Assembly: GCA_021846445.1 (NCBI GenBank)
Contig: JAJZWY010000003.1
Coordinates: 1 to 64,000 of the forward strand
From: a bacterium
Lineage (GTDB): Bacteria; Patescibacteriota; Saccharimonadia; Saccharimonadales; UBA4665
DNA: 64,000 bases
Reading direction: 5' to 3'
In this document: piece after piece, positions 59,065-64,000 of the stretch
Position numbering within the stretch: the first letter of the stretch is position 1
How the letters are laid out: each line of letters opens with the position of its first letter
Notes under the pieces: model-generated
Seen by the model: only the letters and a program-made list of their open reading frames with translations
Told to the model about the DNA's origin: nothing
Database searches by the model: none
Translations under genes and position numbers: made by a program

Positions 59065-60570
59065 ATGTCTCCTAAGCTTCTACCTCTACCCAGACTGTTA
59101 AAGGGTGAGAAAATTATTTATATAAAGAATTTTGATGAACGAACACCGAAACAGACTGTTTCTAGTTTGAAAGCTTTAGAAAGTTTGGCGAAAGCTAAAA
59201 GGTATGCTGATATAGGAAAATACGGACCTGTTGTTGCGGCTGAATCTTTAAAAGATCATTCTAATGAGAGAGAATTTACAAAATATAATGCAATCTTTGG
59301 TAGAGATTCGTTGAGGGTTGCAGTTGATCTAATAAAAGAATATCCTAAGCTTGCTAAAGCTACGTTAATTAGATTAGCTGAGCTTCAAGGACTAGAATTT
59401 AATGAGTGGCGCGAAGAAGAAGTTGGTAAAATTATACATGAATATCGCGATCCCGTCGTAGATCCAATAGCTAGAGAATTAATTGAACAAAGAGGTTGGG
59501 ATTGGCCTTATTATGGATCCATTGATTCTACTTTAGAATATCTAAAAACATTTAATTTATATTGTAAATTGTATGGCTATTCAATTTTTAAACAAATTTA
59601 TGTTGGAAGAGACAAAAAGAAACATGAAATGAGCTTTGCTTATGATATGGCCATTTATTGGACTTTAAATAAACTTAAAGTTAGTTCAAATGATTTAATA
59701 GAATTTAAATCCTTAAATCCAAACGGAATCGAAAATCAGGCCTGGAAAGACTCATGGGATAGCTATTTTCATCACAATGGTCTTATTGCAAACCATAAAT
59801 ACGGAATAGCCTCAATTGAAGTTCAAGCTGCTGGCTATGATGCTTTGGTGGGAGCTATTAATATATATGATAAATATTTTAAAGACTTAAAAAAAGTATT
59901 AGAATTGTCCCAAAAAGTTCAAAAAATAAAAGAGAATATCTTTAATTTGTTTTGGACAGACATTAGTGGAGGATATTTTGTACTTGGCACAGATAGAGAT
60001 AAGGGCCAGAAACCAAGACAGTTAAGGATTAGAACTTCTAATATGGGTCATTTGTTAAATTCCGAGATTTTTTCAATTAATAATGATTTTGCACAGGATA
60101 GAGTTCATAAAATAATTAAACAACTTTTTTCAAAAGAACTTCTAAGTTTTAGCGGGATACGAACATTAGCGAGCGATGAGATCCGTTTTAGGCCAGGGGC
60201 TTATCATAATGGAAGCGTCTGGATTTGGGATAATTATCTAATAGCCCAAGGTCTAGAAAAACAAGGTTATTATAGATTGGCATACTTTATCGAAAAAATT
60301 ATTTTAGATGATGTAAATACCGTAAAAAGATTACCAGAATATTTTAGAGGTGATCTAACCAAAACTCATCTTTTGAATAGTAGGATTGTTGAAGTAGAGG
60401 ATAAAATTAATAACAAAATAAATCGTCTTGAGCAACCTCCTCAAGATATTCAGGCCTGGACGGTAGCCTCGATTCTTGCCATAAAATCCGAAAAAAAACC
60501 ACCCCTTAAAATTGAAGATTCAGATAAATACAGATTTGAAGAAGATATTTTAAAGAGTATCTGGTTTTAG
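59065..60570 (+). CDS. Glycogen-debranching-enzyme-like glycoside hydrolase (MGH1/GDE_C fold)
   Basis: A 501-residue protein with an (alpha/alpha)6-barrel pattern. The block AIFGRDSLRVAVDLI (~70-84) and the late block YHNGSVWIWDNYLIAQGLEKQGY (~380-402) are hallmarks of amylo-alpha-1,6-glucosidases and related glycosidases. No signal peptide is seen, so a cytosolic role on alpha-glucans is likely. The specific substrate is not readable from sequence. It stands alone between ftsK and rpsF. Confidence 0.75.
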   Translation: MSPKLLPLPRLLKGEKIIYIKNFDERTPKQTVSSLKALESLAKAKRYADIGKYGPVVAAESLKDHSNEREFTKYNAIFGRDSLRVAVDLIKEYPKLAKATLIRLAELQGLEFNEWREEEVGKIIHEYRDPVVDPIARELIEQRGWDWPYYGSIDSTLEYLKTFNLYCKLYGYSIFKQIYVGRDKKKHEMSFAYDMAIYWTLNKLKVSSNDLIEFKSLNPNGIENQAWKDSWDSYFHHNGLIANHKYGIASIEVQAAGYDALVGAINIYDKYFKDLKKVLELSQKVQKIKENIFNLFWTDISGGYFVLGTDRDKGQKPRQLRIRTSNMGHLLNSEIFSINNDFAQDRVHKIIKQLFSKELLSFSGIRTLASDEIRFRPGAYHNGSVWIWDNYLIAQGLEKQGYYRLAYFIEKIILDDVNTVKRLPEYFRGDLTKTHLLNSRIVEVEDKINNKINRLEQPPQDIQAWTVASILAIKSEKKPPLKIEDSDKYRFEEDILKSIWF

Positions 60571-60599
60571 GTAGGTTAGGGCTGATAGAATAAGCCATA

Positions 60600-60654
60600 G
60601 GTAGGCTCCTTTCTTATAATTATTAATAGTAAACTACAGTTTAGGACGCCTACC
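60600..60654 (+). other. Long hairpin in the leader region of rpsF
   Basis: GGTAGGC-TCC (60600-60609) pairs with GGA-C-GCCTACC (60644-60654), ten base pairs with a single bulged C. The loop contains a secondary stem TAAAC/GTTTA. It lies 30 bp after the preceding stop codon and ~155 bp before rpsF. It could be a terminator-like 3' end or part of an rpsF leader (S6:S18 autoregulatory leaders occur at this locus in other bacteria). I cannot verify such a match. Confidence 0.5.
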
Positions 60655-60779
60655 ATTTATGTTGCAAAGGTGGTGAGAGAATACGTTTTATTTGCATTTT
60701 GTGTGTTCTTAGTTTAGAATAGGATCAATAATTAACTTTAGCTTACAACTTATAATGTGTGTAAGTTTGTTCGGGTAAA

Positions 60780-60793
60780 ATTATTCGAATAAT
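60780..60793. promoter_or_regulatory. 14-bp palindrome just upstream of rpsF
   Basis: ATTATTCGAATAAT is perfectly self-complementary and ends 16 bp before the rpsF ATG, immediately before the ribosome site. A TATAAT box at 60751-60756 is upstream. As DNA it could be an operator; as RNA it could form a weak hairpin next to the ribosome site. Confidence 0.4.
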
Positions 60794-60809
60794 CCAAAGA
60801 AAGGTGTTT

Positions 60810-61175
60810 ATGAAAGAATACGAAATTGCTATAGTCTATGACCCAGACTTAGAAGTAGATTTATCTAAAGCAGAAGAAAAAGTTAAAAAAATTATTAGTG
60901 ATAATTCGGGAAAAATTAAAAAAATAGATAATTGGGGAAAAAATAAACTTGCATATCCAATTAAACATCATGATTTTGGGATATATCTATTTTATTTAGT
61001 AGATATTGATCCGTTAAAGATTAAAACGATTGAATCTTTACTAAATATTACTGACGAGATTATTCGCTTTTTAATAGTTAAAAGTGATATTAAGGGCTTA
61101 AAAAAAGCTGAACAAGAGAGGATAATTAAAGATAAGAAAAATACCCAAGTAGTTAAGACTAACAAGGTTAAATAA
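60810..61175 (+). CDS. rpsF: Ribosomal protein bS6
   Basis: The start at ATG 60810 (MKEYEIAIVYDPDLE) follows an AAAGG site. 121 residues with the S6 ferredoxin-like fold pattern: YEIAIVYDPDL, the IDNWGKNKLAYPIKHHDFGIYLFY stretch (W-G-K/R-x-K/R-L-A-Y) and IIRFLIVKSD. It pairs with S18 on the 30S platform. The C-terminal tail is Lys-rich. First gene of the rpsF-ssb-rpsR series. Confidence 0.96.
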   Translation: MKEYEIAIVYDPDLEVDLSKAEEKVKKIISDNSGKIKKIDNWGKNKLAYPIKHHDFGIYLFYLVDIDPLKIKTIESLLNITDEIIRFLIVKSDIKGLKKAEQERIIKDKKNTQVVKTNKVK

Positions 61176-61258
61176 TTTAATATTTATTAAGAAAATTTAG
61201 ATTAAGTTGACTTTTTAAACAGCAATAGGGTACAAATAGGTGTATTAAAGGAGATAAT

Positions 61259-61726
61259 ATGGCAAGAAGTTTAAATCAAGTTATTTTAATGGGAAACATA
61301 ACAAGAGATCCAGAATTAAGACAAACACCTAGTGGACAAAATGTAGTAAGTTTTAGTTTAGCCCTAAATCGTAGCTATAAAGATCAAAACGGTGAATGGC
61401 AGGAATCAACCGACTATGTTGATATAGTTGCCTGGGGATCACTAGCTGAGAGAGTATCGCAGTATCTTTTTAGGGGAAGCAGATGTTTGGTTCAAGGAAG
61501 ATTACAGAGTCGAAACTGGGAACAGGAAGGACAAAAGAGAAGTAAAGTTGAAGTTTTGGCTAATGATGTAACGTTTCTGGATAGCAGAGGCGGGAATAAT
61601 AGCGATGATCAAGAAATTAGCCCTAAATCATCATCTTCGTCCAAGAAAAAGGCTACTAAAAGTAAAGATGTGGTTGAAGAAGAATTTGAAGAAGAACCCA
61701 TTAATTTAGATGAAATACCATTTTAA
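61259..61726 (+). CDS. ssb: Single-stranded DNA-binding protein
   Basis: A 155-residue SSB: the OB fold begins SLNQVILMGNITRDPELRQTPSG and includes FSLALNRSYKD, YVDIVAWGSLAERV and GRLQSRNWE. A short disordered acidic linker follows, and the protein ends in the protein-interaction tip DEIPF, where most SSBs have DDDIPF. A strong AAAGGAG site is present. TTGACT at 61207-61212 is a possible -35 of a separate promoter (TACAAA, 18 nt later). Confidence 0.97.
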   Translation: MARSLNQVILMGNITRDPELRQTPSGQNVVSFSLALNRSYKDQNGEWQESTDYVDIVAWGSLAERVSQYLFRGSRCLVQGRLQSRNWEQEGQKRSKVEVLANDVTFLDSRGGNNSDDQEISPKSSSSSKKKATKSKDVVEEEFEEEPINLDEIPF

Positions 61727-61747
61727 AAACAAGGAAGGAATATATAG

Positions 61748-61948
61748 ATGGCTAAAATTTTCAAAAACAAAACAGAAGTACCTTATTTTAACTATAAAGA
61801 CTATAAGAATTTACAAAGGTATATTAATATTTATGGGCAAATAGAAAGTCGAAAAAAAACAGGTTTAACTGAGACTCAACAACGCCGATTAAGTGTAGCC
61901 ATTAAAAGAGCAAGACATTTAGCGTTATTACCATTTGTAGCAAAATAG
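61748..61948 (+). CDS. rpsR: Ribosomal protein bS18
   Basis: A 66-residue basic protein: [29 protein letters not shown] followed by [20 protein letters not shown], the S18 signature. It binds next to S6. The gene normally following it, rplI (bL9), is not present; efp begins 3 bp after its stop. Confidence 0.96.
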   Translation: MAKIFKNKTEVPYFNYKDYKNLQRYINIYGQIESRKKTGLTETQQRRLSVAIKRARHLALLPFVAK

Positions 61949-61951
61949 CTT

Positions 61952-62512
61952 ATGTTATCGATTACTGAACTAAAAAAAGGTACAATTTTTGAACTTGATA
62001 ATCAGCCATATAAGGTTGTTGATTATTCTCAAAAAGTTATGGGAAGAGGAGGTTCTATTGTTAATGTTCGTATTAAAAATCTAATTGATAACAAGGTTTT
62101 AGAAAAAACATTTAAGGGTAATGAACAATTGAATGATGCTAATGTGACTTATAGAAATGTTCAGTTTTTGTATAATGATTCAAACAAGTTTTATTTTATG
62201 AATGACGAAAATTTTGAACAATACGAATTATCCAAGGAATCAATCGGTGATAGTAAAGATTATCTAATAGAGGGCGGTAAGAGTAAGATCCAGTTATTTA
62301 ATGGTCAACCCATCAATATTGAATTACCGAAAAATGTTGAACTTAAGGTTATCTATTGCGAGGATGCTATTAAGGGTGATACATCGTCTGCTGTTATGAA
62401 AGATGCGACACTAGAAACTAATAAGCTAATAAAGGTACCAGCTTTTATTAAAATTGGAGATCTAGTATCTATAGATACACTCACGGGGTTGTATAGAGAA
62501 CGTCTAAAATAA
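61952..62512 (+). CDS. efp: Elongation factor P
   Basis: A 186-residue EF-P with three domains: KOW-like N-terminal (ITELKKGTIFELDNQPYKVVDY), middle OB domain and C-terminal OB domain (DAIKGDTSSAVMKDATLETN, KVPAFIKIGDLVSIDTLTGLY). The loop tip that inserts into the peptidyl-transferase centre reads VMGRGGS, with Arg32 instead of the Lys34 modified in Escherichia coli. It relieves ribosome stalling at proline runs. No modification gene is nearby. Confidence 0.96.
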   Translation: MLSITELKKGTIFELDNQPYKVVDYSQKVMGRGGSIVNVRIKNLIDNKVLEKTFKGNEQLNDANVTYRNVQFLYNDSNKFYFMNDENFEQYELSKESIGDSKDYLIEGGKSKIQLFNGQPINIELPKNVELKVIYCEDAIKGDTSSAVMKDATLETNKLIKVPAFIKIGDLVSIDTLTGLYRERLK

Positions 62513-62515
62513 GTA

Positions 62516-63274
62516 ATGGATTTTATAAACAAAGTTCGTCTGGATCAACAACTTTTTAATCTCGGTCTAGCAAGAACAAGATCTAATGCCAAGAACTTGA
62601 TAATGTTAGGCAAGGTTAAGGTGGATGGTCAAATTATAACAAAACCAGGCTACGTGGTTTGGACTAACCAAAAAATTGATTTAGTTCCCCAAACACTATT
62701 CTTAAATAGAGCGGCCTATAAATTAGAATCAGTTATAGAGAAATTTAAATTAGATTTTAAAAATAAATTAGTTTTAGATGTTGGCTCTAGTACTGGGGGC
62801 TTTATCGATGTTGCCCTAAAACAGGGAGCTAATTTCGTTACTGGAGTAGAGCTAGGGAAAGATCAACTTCATCCTCAATTGCGAAATAACCCAAAGGTTA
62901 AAGTATTCGAAAAAACGGACATTAGATCCTTAGAGAAACATAACTCTAAGTTCGGAGATATTAAGCTAGAATACGTACCAGATATTATATTAATTGATGT
63001 TTCATTCATATCAGTAAGAGAAATTATTCAAAAAATAAGATATTTATCTGACAAAAATACTCTTGTAATACTAATGTTAAAACCTCAATTTGAAACTATC
63101 AATATTTCATATAAACATAAAGGGGTTATAAAAAACGAAAAGATTAGAAGACAAATCTTTAAAGATTTTGAAAATTGGGTGCAACAATATTTTTTTGTCT
63201 TAGATAAGGCAGATTCAAAAGTTACAGGATCAAAAGGGAACAGAGAAAGATTTTATAAATTAATTCCTATTTAG
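62516..63274 (+). CDS. tlyA: TlyA-family rRNA 2'-O-methyltransferase
   Basis: A 252-residue protein with an N-terminal S4-like RNA-binding domain (RLDQQLFNLGLARTRSNAKNLI, MLGKVKVDGQ, ~7-45) and an FtsJ-like methyltransferase domain: SAM motif VLDVGSSTGGFIDVALKQGA (~85-105), catalytic K-D-K-E-type residues around LNRAAYKLE, DVSFISVREI and MLKPQFE. Relatives methylate 16S and 23S rRNA. It starts 4 bp after efp with no Shine-Dalgarno site. Confidence 0.92.
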   Translation: MDFINKVRLDQQLFNLGLARTRSNAKNLIMLGKVKVDGQIITKPGYVVWTNQKIDLVPQTLFLNRAAYKLESVIEKFKLDFKNKLVLDVGSSTGGFIDVALKQGANFVTGVELGKDQLHPQLRNNPKVKVFEKTDIRSLEKHNSKFGDIKLEYVPDIILIDVSFISVREIIQKIRYLSDKNTLVILMLKPQFETINISYKHKGVIKNEKIRRQIFKDFENWVQQYFFVLDKADSKVTGSKGNRERFYKLIPI

Positions 63275-63298
63275 ATTATAAAATTATAAAATAAAAAA

Positions 63299-63943
63299 AT
63301 GTACTTTCATGATAGATTTCAGGCAGGTAAATTGTTAGAAAAAGAATTAGACCAAAAGTATAGGTATGAAGATTGTATAGGTATAGCTCTGAACGAAGGT
63401 AGTGTTTTGGTTGGTGTTGAGATTTGCAAGAGCCTTCATTGTTTGATTAATCTACTATTAATTGAGGAAATATATTTACCTAACGAGCCAGAAATAGTCG
63501 GAGCCTTAACTATAGACGATAAGTTTAGTTTATCTAAAAATTTTTCAAGTGATTTTTTAGACGAAAACAGAGAATTTATTGAGGAAGAAAAAATAAAAAC
63601 AATATCTAAAATAAACGCAATACATAATTTAGGAAATGTATTGAATAAAAAGAATATTATGGGTCGTAATGTAATATTAATATCTGATGGACTGAAAAGT
63701 ACTCTTCCTCTAGAAGTAGCTTATGAATACTTGAAACCATTAAAGATTAATAAACTTATTATTGCTACAGCAATTGCGACAGTTGATGTAGTTGATTGGA
63801 TGCACATGTATGCAGACGAAGTCCACTGTTTGGATGTAATTGAGGGTGTTCTAGAGTTGAATCATTATTATAAAGTTAACACTATTCCAAATAGACGGAA
63901 AATTGTTGATTTGGTTAATAATATTATTCTAAATTGGAAATAA
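63299..63943 (+). CDS. Phosphoribosyltransferase-fold protein, degenerate PRPP site
   Basis: A 214-residue protein of the type I PRTase outline (COG1926-like): DRFQAGKLLEKELDQKY start, a hood region, and the PRPP-loop position VILISDGLKSTLPLEVA (~118-134). In active enzymes this motif contains two acidic residues followed by small residues and Thr (DDG-x-x-T/S-G-x-T). Here it is SDG-LKST, and the first Asp is missing. It may bind rather than turn over nucleotides. Beyond its stop only 57 non-coding bases remain in the window. Confidence 0.65.
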   Translation: MYFHDRFQAGKLLEKELDQKYRYEDCIGIALNEGSVLVGVEICKSLHCLINLLLIEEIYLPNEPEIVGALTIDDKFSLSKNFSSDFLDENREFIEEEKIKTISKINAIHNLGNVLNKKNIMGRNVILISDGLKSTLPLEVAYEYLKPLKINKLIIATAIATVDVVDWMHMYADEVHCLDVIEGVLELNHYYKVNTIPNRRKIVDLVNNIILNWK

Positions 63944-64000
63944 TTTTATTGAATAATCTTTTTTAATGATCGTACATCGAGTAGGGTAAAGTAGGGACCA

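Noticed and set aside
1-64000. Alternative genetic code (UGA as Gly)
   Set aside because: Genes end at TGA in expected positions (dnaA and the XRE-HAD gene, for example), and no conserved glycine is encoded by TGA.
1-64000. rRNA, tmRNA, RNase P RNA, SRP RNA or a known riboswitch
   Set aside because: I looked through the larger gaps (44003-44342, 48231-48558, 56483-56685, 58918-59064, 60571-60809) and saw no diagnostic sequence; a covariance search was not possible.
1-64000. Transposase, insertion sequence or integrase
   Set aside because: No reading frame carries DDE, HUH, serine- or tyrosine-recombinase signatures; the only island-like region is the TA locus at 19681-21154.

Overview
The window reads as a chromosomal segment of a small-genome bacterium of the Patescibacteria (Candidate Phyla Radiation), most like the Saccharibacteria and their relatives. 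This is inference from content, not from a search. The DNA is AT-rich, genes are tightly packed with many 1-14 bp overlaps, and TGA is an ordinary stop, so this is not a UGA=Gly lineage. Other clues are rpsF-ssb-rpsR without rplI at that locus, a DnaG primase without zinc ligands, a split VirB4 with a tandem array of small two-helix pilin-like proteins, a Mur ligase without its usual N-terminal domain, and no biosynthetic pathway genes in 64 kb.

Region by region: 1-4596 is a cell-surface sugar locus (ABC export pair, Gmd, Rmd-like reductase, GT4 glycosyltransferase). 4597-10575 is the replication-origin neighbourhood: rpmH-rnpA-yidC-jag face left and dnaA-dnaN-recF face right, with DnaA-box-like 9-mers between. 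10570-16820 is a type IV secretion/pilus locus: PrgI-like protein, VirB4 N-half and VirB4 ATPase half to the left, six tandem pilin-like genes to the right, from a divergent promoter. 16817-19262 holds a polytopic membrane protein, an Hsp20 and a small membrane protein. 19311-19687 has four tRNAs (three Ser, one Arg). 19681-21154 is a small accessory island: a RelE-type toxin-antitoxin pair lies between two imperfect direct repeats that both contain the 3' end of the tRNA-Arg gene, followed by a decayed second toxin.

21321-48230 is mostly housekeeping: a CDP-alcohol phosphotransferase, an HTH-HAD fusion, valS, tsaD, a MurE-like ligase, an amidinotransferase-like protein, groES-groEL with a CIRCE operator, a sugar-phosphate isomerase, argS, mscL, an HxlR/flavin-reductase pair, orn, dnaG-rpoD, polA, mutM, holA and rpsT. 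48559-63943 carries a DHH-like protein with a lost active site and a repeat-rich tail, then truB, rpsO-pnp, an uracil-DNA glycosylase lacking most Fe-S cysteines, RNase J, ftsK, a debranching-enzyme-like glycosidase, rpsF-ssb-rpsR-efp-tlyA and a degenerate phosphoribosyltransferase.

Two start signals are used. Many operon-first genes have a TATAAT-like -10 box 5-10 nt upstream of the start and no Shine-Dalgarno sequence, as expected for leaderless mRNAs. Other genes, including dnaA, dnaN, groES, groEL and ssb, have a clear AGGAG-type site. Several listed starts were corrected on this basis. The most unusual material is the T4SS/pilin array, the tRNA-linked toxin-antitoxin island, the HTH-HAD fusion, and several enzymes that keep their fold signatures but lack metal or catalytic residues (DnaG, uracil-DNA glycosylase, DHH protein, amidinotransferase).
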